Source: Variovorax boronicumulans
GTDB lineage: Bacteria > Pseudomonadota > Gammaproteobacteria > Burkholderiales > Burkholderiaceae_C
Assembly: GCF_030812215.1 (NCBI RefSeq)
Contig: NZ_JAUSSG010000002.1
Span: 558,001-622,000, forward strand
Reading direction: 5' to 3'
DNA: 64,000 nucleotides
Part shown: positions 23,935-31,798 of the stretch, piece by piece
Layout: the number at the start of each line of letters is the position of its first letter
Position numbering within the stretch: the first letter of the stretch is position 1
The notes under the pieces: generated by a model
What the model saw: only the letters and a program-made list of their open reading frames with translations
Database searches by the model: none
Told to the model about the DNA's origin: nothing
Program-made: the position numbers and the translations under genes

Positions 23935-26232
23935 CTACTTGGGGGCCCGCATCAACCGCAGCCCGTTCGCCACCACCAGCAGGCTCGCCCCCATGTCGGC
24001 GAACACCGCCATCCACATCGTCGCGCTGCCGAACACCGCGAGCACGAAGAACACGCCCTTGATGCCGAGCGCCAGCGTGATGTTCTGCCACAGCACCGCG
24101 TGCGCGCGGCGCGAGAGGCGGATCGTCTCGGGAATGCGGCGCAGGTCGTCGTTCATGATGACCACGTCGGCCGCTTCCATCGCGGTGTCGGTGCCCGCGC
24201 CGCCCATGGCGAAGCCGATGTCGGCCTGCGCGAGCGCCGGTGCGTCGTTGATGCCGTCGCCGGTCATCGCGACCGCGCCGTAGCGCGCCTGCATGGCCTT
24301 GATGGCGCCGAGCTTCTCTTCGGGCAGCAGGTTGCCGCGCACGTCCTCGATGCCGGCGTGGCCGCCGATGGTCCTGGCGGTTGCGGCGTTGTCGCCGGTG
24401 AGCATCACGGGCACGACGCCGAGGGCGCGCAATTCAGCCACGGCGGCTTGCGACGATTCCTTGATCGTGTCGGCGACGGCGAACAGCGCGAGCACCGCCT
24501 GGCTCGATGCGAGCAAGGTCACGGTGCGGCCCGCCTCTTCATGGCGCTTGAGCTCGGCTTCGAGCGCCGGGGTGCACAGGCCCTTCTCCTCGATCAAACG
24601 GTGATTGCCGAGCATGTAGCCCTGCCCCGAAAGCACGGCCTGCACGCCGCGCCCCGGCAGCGCGGTGAAGTCGCCGACCTCTTCGCGCTCGCCCTTCAGG
24701 CCCTCGGCGATGGCCTTCGACACGGGATGGTCCGAGCGGCCCGCGATGCTCGCGGCGATCGCGAACACCACCGCTTCGTTGCTGCCCGAGGCATCGAGCA
24801 CCGTCGATTCGACCAGCTTCGGCTTGCCTTCGGTGATGGTGCCCGTCTTGTCGAGCGCCACCGCCTTGAGCTTGCGTGCCTCTTCGAGGTAAGTGCCGCC
24901 CTTGATCAGGATGCCGCGCCGCGCAGCCGATGCGAGCGCGCTCACGACGGTGACGGGCGTCGAGATCACCAGCGCGCATGGGCATGCGATGACCAGCAGC
25001 ACCAGCGCCTTGTAGATGGCCTGCAGCCAGGTCCAGTCCATGAAGAGCGGCGTGAACAGCGCAATGGCCAGCGCCAGCACGAAGACCGCGGGCGTGTAGA
25101 TCGCGGCGAACCGGTCGACGAAACGCTGCGTGGGCGCCCGCGTGCCCTGCGCCTCTTCGACCGCGTGGATGATGCGCGCGAGCGTGGTGTTGGCCGCCAC
25201 CGCCGTGACGCGGAATTCCAGCGCGGCGGTCTGGTTGATGGTGCCCGCGAAGACCGGGTCGCCCACGGTCTTGTCGACCGGAATGCTCTCGCCCGTGACC
25301 GGTGCCTGGTCGATGGCGCTCAGGCCCGCGGTGACCACGCCGTCGAGCGGCACGCGCTCGCCGGGACGGATGCGCGCGATGGCGTCGAGCGCCACGGCGT
25401 CCGCCCTCATGGTCTGCCAGCTGCCGTCGGGTTGCTTGACTTCAGCCTGTTCGGGTGCGAGCGCGAGCAGGCTCTGGATCGCGTTGCGGGCGCGGTCGAC
25501 GGCGCGGGCTTCGATCAGCTCGGCAATCGCATAGAGCGCCATCACCATCGCGGCCTCGGGCCACTGGCCGATGACGAAGGCACCGGTCACGGCAACGGCC
25601 ATCAGCGCGTTGATGTTGAGGCGCCCGCGCACCAGTGCGCCGAAGCCCTTCTTGTAGGTGTCGAGGCCGGCCAGGCCGATGGCTGCGAGCGCGAGCACCA
25701 TCTCGGCGGCCATGAAGCCCACGCCGTCGAGGGCCAGGAAGGAGATCGATTCGGCCGCGATGGCCAGCACCAGCGCGGCGACAAGGCGCGCGAGACCGGT
25801 GCTCATTCCCGCAATGCGCGCGGGAGCGGCCGGGGCAGCCGTGCCGCCGACCGGCTCGGGCTTGAAGCCGGCCTTGCGGATCGCATCGAGCGCTCGGGGC
25901 AGCGCGCCATCGTCGGCCGTGATGGCCATGGTGCGCTCGCCGAGGCGAAAGCGCAGCCCCTGGATGCCGGCCACCGGCTCGAGCGCGCGGCGGATCTCGG
26001 ACTCCTCGACCGCGCAGTCCATCGTGGGAATGCGAAAAAGCAAGGCGCCCTTGGGAATGTCGGCGGTGTCCACGGCAGGTGGTGACGAACCGCAGACCGG
26101 GTTGCCGCAGCAAGACGTTTCGGCGTGGGCATGGGCGTGGGCGTGCGCGGGTCCATGGGAGTGATCGTGACCATGGTCGTGGTCGTGATGAAGGGCCGGC
26201 GTCACGGGCTTCAGGGCGTTCTGGTTCGTCAT
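23935..26232 (-). CDS. zntA: Zn/Cd/Pb-translocating P1B-type ATPase
   Basis: Inner-membrane ATP-driven exporter of Zn2+, Cd2+ or Pb2+, 765 residues. The N-terminus carries a long His-rich tract (residues 15-37, alternating His with Asp/Gly/Ala) and CCGNPVC (41-47), then one heavy-metal-associated domain with MDCAVEE (Cys73). The core has eight membrane helices with the CPC motif in VLLVIACPCALVISTPVTVV, the phosphorylation site DKTGTITEG, the nucleotide-site HP in RSDHPVSKAIAEG, MLTGDN and the hinge GDGINDAPALAQAD. The usual zinc-specific residues near the C-terminal helix lie in MWMAVFADMGASLLVVANGL. It diverges from a MerR-type regulator, with a 19-bp-spacer promoter in front. Confidence 0.95.
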   Translation of the reverse strand: MTNQNALKPVTPALHHDHDHGHDHSHGPAHAHAHAHAETSCCGNPVCGSSPPAVDTADIPKGALLFRIPTMDCAVEESEIRRALEPVAGIQGLRFRLGERTMAITADDGALPRALDAIRKAGFKPEPVGGTAAPAAPARIAGMSTGLARLVAALVLAIAAESISFLALDGVGFMAAEMVLALAAIGLAGLDTYKKGFGALVRGRLNINALMAVAVTGAFVIGQWPEAAMVMALYAIAELIEARAVDRARNAIQSLLALAPEQAEVKQPDGSWQTMRADAVALDAIARIRPGERVPLDGVVTAGLSAIDQAPVTGESIPVDKTVGDPVFAGTINQTAALEFRVTAVAANTTLARIIHAVEEAQGTRAPTQRFVDRFAAIYTPAVFVLALAIALFTPLFMDWTWLQAIYKALVLLVIACPCALVISTPVTVVSALASAARRGILIKGGTYLEEARKLKAVALDKTGTITEGKPKLVESTVLDASGSNEAVVFAIAASIAGRSDHPVSKAIAEGLKGEREEVGDFTALPGRGVQAVLSGQGYMLGNHRLIEEKGLCTPALEAELKRHEEAGRTVTLLASSQAVLALFAVADTIKESSQAAVAELRALGVVPVMLTGDNAATARTIGGHAGIEDVRGNLLPEEKLGAIKAMQARYGAVAMTGDGINDAPALAQADIGFAMGGAGTDTAMEAADVVIMNDDLRRIPETIRLSRRAHAVLWQNITLALGIKGVFFVLAVFGSATMWMAVFADMGASLLVVANGLRLMRAPK

Positions 26233-26239
26233 GAAGGCA

Positions 26240-26270
26240 ATTGGAAACCCTGAAGCAGGTGTAGAGTCAA
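26240..26270 (-). promoter_or_regulatory. MerR-type metal-responsive promoter of zntA
   Basis: On the minus strand the -35 TTGACT (26265-26270) and -10 TCCAAT (26240-26245) are separated by 19 bp, the over-long spacing that MerR-family regulators correct by twisting DNA. Between them lies the 21-bp imperfect dyad ACTCTACACCTGCTTCAGGGT (bases 26247-26267), close in layout to known ZntR/PbrR/CadR operators. Confidence 0.85.
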
Positions 26271-26303
26271 ACGCTGAATTCCCACTTCTGGATCTGCCGC
26301 ATC

Positions 26304-26777
26304 ATGAAAATCGGTGAACTGGCCAAGGTCGCGAACACGCCGGTCGAAACCATCCGGTACTACGAGCGCGAGCAGTTGCTGCCCGAGCCCGCGCGCACCG
26401 ACGGCAACTACCGCATCTACGACGACGAGCACGCCCAGCGCCTGGGCTTCATCCGGCGCTGCCGCTCGCTGGACATGACGCTCGACGAGATCCGCAGCCT
26501 GCTGAAATTCCGCGACGCACCGCAGGACGACTGCGGCCAGGTCAACCAGTTGCTGGACGACCACATCGGCCACGTGGCCGCGCGCATCTCCGAACTGAAG
26601 ACCCTCGAGAAGCAGTTGAAGGCACTGCGCCTGCAGTGCTGCGGACCGGAGTCGGCGAGTGCCTGCGGCATCCTGCAGGAACTGGACACCGCCGCGCTCG
26701 CGCCGGAGAGCTTCGGGCAGCACGCGGGGCATGTGCATGGGTCGTTGCACGGCGCGGCGGGGAAGCGGTCGGGTTGA
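26304..26777 (+). CDS. cadR: MerR-family Cd/Pb/Zn-responsive regulator
   Basis: A 157-residue MerR-family activator. The N-terminal winged helix begins MKIGELAKVANTPVETIRYY and continues RTDGNYRIYDDEHAQRLGFI. A long dimerisation helix follows (HIGHVAARISELKTLEKQLK), then the metal-binding end with LQCCGPESASACGIL (adjacent and distal Cys) and a His-containing tail (FGQHAGHVHGSLHG). The Cys spacing and the terminal His cluster fit the CadR/PbrR group. The start lies 71 bp from zntA, the ATPase gene it should activate; its own promoter overlaps the same operator. Which metal it prefers cannot be decided from sequence. Confidence 0.9.
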   Translation: MKIGELAKVANTPVETIRYYEREQLLPEPARTDGNYRIYDDEHAQRLGFIRRCRSLDMTLDEIRSLLKFRDAPQDDCGQVNQLLDDHIGHVAARISELKTLEKQLKALRLQCCGPESASACGILQELDTAALAPESFGQHAGHVHGSLHGAAGKRSG

Positions 26778-26854
26778 GGGGGTGAATCCAGGGCGGCGCT
26801 TCGGACATTGCCCCGTGCTCAAAAGCGGCCGGCCCCAAGGCGCTCCGCCAGCAG

Positions 26855-27562
26855 TCAAGCCGCCCTTCGCGCGCCATCACGAAATGCATTCGTTGCCGTT
26901 CGGAATGCCATCACCGGATCGCCAGCCGCTGTAATCGCTCGCCCGATCACCACATGTGAGGCGCCCGCTTCCGCTGCGGCCGCAGGGTCGGCAACCCGCA
27001 TTTGATCGCCGCCTCCACTACCGAGTAACTGGATGCCTGGACAGACGATGAGGGCACCTTCGGGAAGAATCCGACGCAATAGTCTTGCCTCCCGGGCCGA
27101 CGCGACGACGCCTTGGCACCCTGCCTTGCTCGCCAACAGGGCCAGCCTCTGGACCTGTGCATCGACCGAGGGCGCCAGGCCAATTTCGGGCAAGTCTTCA
27201 TCGCTCAAGCTGGTGATGACCGTCAGCGCCAGTACCTTGAGATGAGGGAAGGACGCTGCCGCATCAACCGCAGCCCGCAGGACCGCCGAGCCAGCCGAAG
27301 CGTGGACCGTTACCCATGTGACCCCCAGCTTTCCCGCCTCCCTGACGGCGCCCGCGACCGAATTGGGAATCTCGTGAAGCTTGAGGTCGAGGAACACGCT
27401 CTTGCCCAGGCTGACAAGGTGGCGCGGCAAATCCGGGCCAGCCGCTGTCAGCGTCTGAAGACCGGCCTTGTAGTGGTCTGCTTCGGCGCCAAGCAGCGCG
27501 ACCAGTGCCATCGCGTCGGATGCGGAATCGAAGTCGAGCGAAACAATTACTGATGAGGTCAT
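26855..27562 (-). CDS. pyrF: Orotidine-5'-phosphate decarboxylase, type I
   Basis: Decarboxylates OMP to UMP, the last step of pyrimidine synthesis. The 235-residue TIM barrel shows VIVSLDFDSASDAMALVALL at the N-terminus, DHYKAGLQTL, the catalytic Lys/Asp array in SVFLDLKLHEIPNSVAGAVR (canonical DxKxxDIPxTV, here LHE), ALTVITSLSDEDL, and VCPGIQLLGSGGGDQMRVAD with the phosphate site in ASHVVIGRAITAAGDP. The active-site Asp after LH is replaced by Glu (DLKLHEIP), which is worth noting. Related Comamonadaceae normally carry the longer type II enzyme, so this may be an additional copy. Start chosen at MTSSVIVSLD; the frame extends upstream to 27658. Confidence 0.85.
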   Translation of the reverse strand: MTSSVIVSLDFDSASDAMALVALLGAEADHYKAGLQTLTAAGPDLPRHLVSLGKSVFLDLKLHEIPNSVAGAVREAGKLGVTWVTVHASAGSAVLRAAVDAAASFPHLKVLALTVITSLSDEDLPEIGLAPSVDAQVQRLALLASKAGCQGVVASAREARLLRRILPEGALIVCPGIQLLGSGGGDQMRVADPAAAAEAGASHVVIGRAITAAGDPVMAFRTATNAFRDGARRAA

Positions 27563-27659
27563 TGCTGTTGATGCCTGCTCCTGGCCGATCGTACCCATCC
27601 GTGCAAGACCGAATCGAAACAGCAACGTCTCAACCGTCTCGCGCCAGCCAGCTTGCAAG

Positions 27660-28901
27660 CTACCCCGTCACACCTGTTCCCTTGCCACCCGCACTCCCAC
27701 GCCGCGGAATCCAATACCCCAGCATCCCCGCCGCGGCAAAGGCAATCAAGCCGGTCACCGCGATCCCCGCAGCAAGCGACAGCCCTCCGGCCAACAGAGA
27801 CAGCAATGCCGGCCCGCACGAGGAGCCGATGTCGGACATCAAGCGCCATATGCCAAGAAAGTGCGCGCGTCCGTGGCGCGGCGAGTGGTCGGCGCCGAGG
27901 GTCATGATCATCCCCGAGCCGATGCCGTTGCCGAACCCGATCGCGAGGGAAGCGATCAGCAGCGTCACGACGCCGGACGTGAGAGGCATCAGCAGCATGG
28001 CCAGCCCCATGATCAGCATCGACGGCACCGCGACCCAGCGCCTGCCTTTCCTGTCCATCACCTTGCCGGCCGGATAGAACACCAGCATGTCGATGCCCCC
28101 CGCCAGGCCATAGATCAGCGACGCCACCGAGGGCGCCAGCATCAGGTGGTCGGCCCACAGCGGGATCACGGCCTGGCGCGAAGCGCGCACCGCGCTGACC
28201 AGCACCACGCCGACACCGAGCGTGAGGAACACGTGGCGGTGATCCCGCAGCGTCGAGACGATGGAGGTCGAGGCGGGCGCGGCCTGCCCGGCCGGGATCG
28301 GCGGCGCCTCCAGGTCGGGGATGCGCGCGCCGATGGCAGCCGCCGCCATCACCGCCACGGTGCCGACGACATAGGCCGCCCACAGGCCGAACGCATGCAC
28401 GGCCGCAGCCGCGAGGAAAGGTCCCGCGAACATGCCGATGCGCATGACGCCGCCCAGCGTCGACAGCGCACGCGCACGGTATTCGATGGGCACCGCCTCG
28501 GTCATGTAGCTCTGGCGCGCCAGGTTGTAGACCGCCTGCGACATGCCCACCATGAAGCAGCCCGTGGCGAACAGGCCCAGATGCGAAGTCAACACGCAAA
28601 GGAGCATGCCGAGGCCGCTCCACACACCCGCCGCGACGATGGCCCAGCGCTCGCCCCAGCGCATGGTGATCATCGAGGCCGGGATGTTGTTGAACAGCGA
28701 GCCGATGCCGATCATCGCGATGACCAGCGCGGCCATGGGCACGGAAGCGCCCAGGTCGCGCGCGGTCAGCGGCACGATCGGCAGGATGGCGCCCTCGCCC
28801 AATCCGAACAACAGCGAGGGGGCAAAGGCCGGTATGGCGATGCGCCACAGGGAGAACGAGGACGTGGGGGACGAAGTCGAAGCGGCGGGCGGGGATGACA
28901 T
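27660..28901 (-). CDS. MFS transporter
   Basis: A 413-residue inner-membrane major facilitator with about twelve helices. Loop signatures are present: RWGERWAIVAAGVWSGLGML after the second helix, and the motif-A-like loop in AGKVMDRKGRRWVAVPSMLI in the second half. SFSLWRIAIPAFAPSLLFGL opens the first helix. FGNGIGSGMIMTLGADHSPR and RAHFLGIWRLMSDIGSSCGP are typical of drug or metabolite exporters related to YfcJ/TetA-like carriers. Substrate unknown. It precedes the pyrF-like gene on the same strand (97 bp between), so the two may be cotranscribed. A 12-bp palindrome AGCTTGCAAGCT spans its stop. Confidence 0.85.
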   Translation of the reverse strand: MSSPPAASTSSPTSSFSLWRIAIPAFAPSLLFGLGEGAILPIVPLTARDLGASVPMAALVIAMIGIGSLFNNIPASMITMRWGERWAIVAAGVWSGLGMLLCVLTSHLGLFATGCFMVGMSQAVYNLARQSYMTEAVPIEYRARALSTLGGVMRIGMFAGPFLAAAAVHAFGLWAAYVVGTVAVMAAAAIGARIPDLEAPPIPAGQAAPASTSIVSTLRDHRHVFLTLGVGVVLVSAVRASRQAVIPLWADHLMLAPSVASLIYGLAGGIDMLVFYPAGKVMDRKGRRWVAVPSMLIMGLAMLLMPLTSGVVTLLIASLAIGFGNGIGSGMIMTLGADHSPRHGRAHFLGIWRLMSDIGSSCGPALLSLLAGGLSLAAGIAVTGLIAFAAAGMLGYWIPRRGSAGGKGTGVTG

Positions 28902-29023
28902 GAGAGAGAGGCCGGGTTCTTGCCACCGCGCGCCGGGTGGGCCAAGGCGCCGCGATTGTCTCGCCGATACCTGACCTCTGCCTGTACTCGGGAACTGGCC
29001 AACCGACCGTGCGGCCGGCTACT

Positions 29024-29794
29024 TCACTTCCCCACCAGCTGCGTCAGCTTCTCTGCCTCGAAGCTCTCGTCGCGCGCCGCATCCCCGGGCACGCAGTCCT
29101 TGGTGCCCGGATGGGCCGACAGCTTCTCAATCGCCTGCCACAGCAGCGCGATCTGGTGTTCCTGGCCCGACGCGTTGTCGATCAGCCCGCGCATGGCCTG
29201 GCTCAGCGGATCGTCTTCCTGCGTGATGCCGTAGGCGGAAAACTTCTGCGACTCGGACACGTCGGCGCTCTCGCCGGTCTTCGACGGGATGATGCGCGCG
29301 GGAATGCCCACCGCGGTCGCCCCGGCCGGCACCGGCTTGATGACCACCGCGTTGCTGCCGATCTTGGCGCCATCGCCGACGACGAAGCCGCCCAGCACCT
29401 TGGCGCCCGCGCTCACCACCACGTTCTTTCCCAGCGTCGGATGCCGCTTGGTGCCCTTGTAGAGCGAGGTGCCGCCCAGCGTCACCCCCTGGTAGATGGT
29501 GCAGCCGTCGCCGATCTCGGCCGTCTCGCCGACCACCACGCCCATGGCGTGGTCGAAGAACACGCGCTCGCCGATCTTGGCCGCGGGATGGATCTCGATG
29601 CCGGTCATCCAGCGCGCCCAGTGCGCGATGAAGCGGGCGGGCCACTTGAATCCATGCGTCCAACAGGCATGCGCCCAGCGATGCAGCACCACGGCGTGAA
29701 AGCCCGGGTAGACCGTCATCACTTCCCAGGCGCTGCGAGCGGCCGGGTCGCGTTCGAGGATGCACCGGATGTCGGCGCGCAGTCGAGAAAACAT
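29024..29794 (-). CDS. cysE: Serine O-acetyltransferase
   Basis: Makes O-acetylserine from serine and acetyl-CoA, the first step of cysteine synthesis; cytoplasmic. The 256-residue protein has the short N-terminal helical domain of the epsilon-type CysE ([20 protein letters not shown]) and the left-handed beta-helix of hexapeptide repeats. The catalytic motif is [20 protein letters not shown] followed by [20 protein letters not shown] and [22 protein letters not shown]-terminal extension of about 80 residues after VGIPARII is longer than in the E. coli enzyme. It lies 78 bp downstream of trmJ on the same strand. Confidence 0.94.
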   Translation of the reverse strand: MFSRLRADIRCILERDPAARSAWEVMTVYPGFHAVVLHRWAHACWTHGFKWPARFIAHWARWMTGIEIHPAAKIGERVFFDHAMGVVVGETAEIGDGCTIYQGVTLGGTSLYKGTKRHPTLGKNVVVSAGAKVLGGFVVGDGAKIGSNAVVIKPVPAGATAVGIPARIIPSKTGESADVSESQKFSAYGITQEDDPLSQAMRGLIDNASGQEHQIALLWQAIEKLSAHPGTKDCVPGDAARDESFEAEKLTQLVGK

Positions 29795-29872
29795 CGCTGC
29801 CCTTGTTGTCGTTATATCGATAGTGGGCGGGCAGTCTAAAGCCCGGTGTCTTCGCGTACTTTCGATGGGGTT

Positions 29873-30616
29873 TTACCCCCCGGAGCCGCCCCTGGGGCCC
29901 TTGGCCGCGTCCGTCATGGCCTTGGCGATGCCGCGCAGGATGTGGATTTCCTCGGGTGTCGGCTGGGCCCGGTTGAACAGCTGCTGCAGCCGCGGCATCA
30001 GCTTCTTCGGCGCGGCCGGGTCGAGAAAACCAATGTCCACCAGCGAGCGCTCCCAATGGTCGAGCATGCCCGCCACCGACTGCGCATCGGCCGCCTGCAC
30101 GGGGGCCGTGGCGTCGCGCACCTCGTACCCGCCGAGCGCCAGCCGCCATTCGTAGGCCACCACCTGGATGGCCGCACCGAGGTTGAGCGAGCCGAATTTG
30201 GGGTCGGTGGGAATGCTCAGGGCGACGTTGCAGCGATAGACGTCTTCATTGCGCATGCCGAAACGCTCGGAGCCGAACAGGAAGGCGACGTGCTGCGCAT
30301 CGCCCGCTTTCGCCAACGGCTCCAGGTGCTCACGCGGCGTGCGGGTGGGCGGGCCGAAGTCGCGCGGAATCATGGCCGTGGCGCACAAGTGGGTCACCCC
30401 GTCCAGCGCTTCGTCCAGCGTCTCGACGATGCGGGCGTTGGTCAGCACGTCCAGGGCGCCACTCGCGCGCTGGATGGTTTCTTCCCGCCGGAGCACGTTG
30501 GCCCAGCGCGGCGCCACCAGCACGAGGTCGTCGAAACCCATGGTTTTCATGGCGCGGGCGGCGGCGCCCACATTGCCTGCGTGGCTGGTCTGGATCAGGA
30601 TGAAACGGGTGCGCAT
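29873..30616 (-). CDS. trmJ: tRNA (cytidine/uridine-2'-O-)-methyltransferase TrmJ
   Basis: SPOUT-class methyltransferase that modifies the ribose at position 32 of tRNAs using S-adenosylmethionine. The 247 residues begin with the SPOUT core [20 protein letters not shown] and [11 protein letters not shown]. The knot region includes [20 protein letters not shown] and [20 protein letters not shown] (the SAM-binding knot), and a C-terminal helical dimerisation domain contains [23 protein letters not shown] at 30616 chosen at the start of the core. It diverges from suhB (132 bp) and precedes cysE, the usual order in beta-proteobacteria. Confidence 0.93.
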   Translation of the reverse strand: MRTRFILIQTSHAGNVGAAARAMKTMGFDDLVLVAPRWANVLRREETIQRASGALDVLTNARIVETLDEALDGVTHLCATAMIPRDFGPPTRTPREHLEPLAKAGDAQHVAFLFGSERFGMRNEDVYRCNVALSIPTDPKFGSLNLGAAIQVVAYEWRLALGGYEVRDATAPVQAADAQSVAGMLDHWERSLVDIGFLDPAAPKKLMPRLQQLFNRAQPTPEEIHILRGIAKAMTDAAKGPRGGSGG

Positions 30617-30748
30617 GGGGGGTTTGGAGACACTAACGGGGCGGAGCCGGTAAAATGCCCGATTCTCGCCGCCCGCATCGCCGGGCCGCAGGGTCGCCAA
30701 GAGATCGCATTTTGGAGACCAATCCCACCGTTCTTCTCACAATCCAGA

Positions 30749-31798
30749 ATGTCGTCCCCCAACCTGCATCCCATGCTCAATGTGGCCGTCAAGGCCGCAC
30801 GCGCCGCCGGCGCCATCATCAATCGCGCCGCCCTCGACGTCGAGTCGGTCCGCATCTCGCAAAAGCAGGTCAATGACTTCGTCACCGAAGTCGATCACGC
30901 CAGCGAAAAAGCCATCATCGAAACGCTGCTTGGCGCATACCCGGGGCACGGCATCCTGGCCGAAGAATCGGGCACCGAATATGGCGCCAAAGACTCCGAT
31001 TACGTCTGGATCATCGATCCGCTCGACGGCACCACCAATTTCATCCACGGCTTCCCGGTCTACTGCGTGTCGATCGCGCTGTCGGTGCGCGGCAAGATCG
31101 AGCAGGCGGTCATCTACGACCCGAGCCGCAACGACCTCTTCACCGCCACCAAGGGCCGCGGCGCCTACATGAACGACCGGCGCATCCGCGTCTCCAAGCG
31201 CACCCGCCTCTCCGAGTGCCTGGTGTCCACCGGTTTCCCGTTCCGCACCGGCGACAACTTCAAGCAGTACCTGGCCATCATGGCGGACATGATGCCCCGC
31301 ATGGCGGGCCTGCGCCGCCCCGGCGCCGCCGCACTCGACCTCGCCTACGTGGCCGCCGGCTTCACCGACGCCTTCTTCGAAACCGGCCTCAACCCCTGGG
31401 ACGTGGCCGCGGGATCGCTCCTGGTCACCGAGGCCGGCGGCCTGATCGGCAACTTCACCGGCGAGCCCGAGTTCCTCGAGCAGCGCGAGTGCCTGGCCGG
31501 TGCGCCGCGCATCTACGGCCAGATCGTGCCGCTGCTCGCCAAGTACTCGAAGTTCGCCAACGTGGACGACAAGCTGCGCGCCAGCGACCGCGTGCGCGCC
31601 GTGTCGGCCTCGACCAAGGCGAATACCGATGACGCCTCGGTCGACCTCTACGCCCGCAGCACGGTGGTCGATTTCGCGGACGAAACGGCCGAGGGTGAGG
31701 CGCCCGCCGTCGCCGCCAAGCCCGCGCAGCGCAAGCTCACGCGCATCCGCCGCGAGGCCCCTTCCAGCCCCGCCGAGGGCGACGCTCCCGCCAAGTGA
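30749..31798 (+). CDS. suhB: Inositol monophosphatase family protein SuhB
   Basis: Mg2+-dependent phosphatase; in enterics SuhB also joins the rRNA antitermination complex. The 349-residue protein has [20 protein letters not shown], the metal site E-E-S in [13 protein letters not shown], the diagnostic [20 protein letters not shown], and the later [19 protein letters not shown] motif. The last 80 residues (after [12 protein letters not shown]) are a low-complexity Ala/Glu/Arg tail absent from E. coli SuhB. A second ATG at 30773 ([10 protein letters not shown]) fits the family start equally well. The stop overlaps the next start as TGATG. Confidence 0.92.
   Translation: MSSPNLHPMLNVAVKAARAAGAIINRAALDVESVRISQKQVNDFVTEVDHASEKAIIETLLGAYPGHGILAEESGTEYGAKDSDYVWIIDPLDGTTNFIHGFPVYCVSIALSVRGKIEQAVIYDPSRNDLFTATKGRGAYMNDRRIRVSKRTRLSECLVSTGFPFRTGDNFKQYLAIMADMMPRMAGLRRPGAAALDLAYVAAGFTDAFFETGLNPWDVAAGSLLVTEAGGLIGNFTGEPEFLEQRECLAGAPRIYGQIVPLLAKYSKFANVDDKLRASDRVRAVSASTKANTDDASVDLYARSTVVDFADETAEGEAPAVAAKPAQRKLTRIRREAPSSPAEGDAPAK

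Noticed and set aside
27650..27661. Palindrome AGCTTGCAAGCT at the MFS stop codon
   Set aside because: Short, with no following T-run and no second copy nearby, so neither a terminator nor an operator can be supported.
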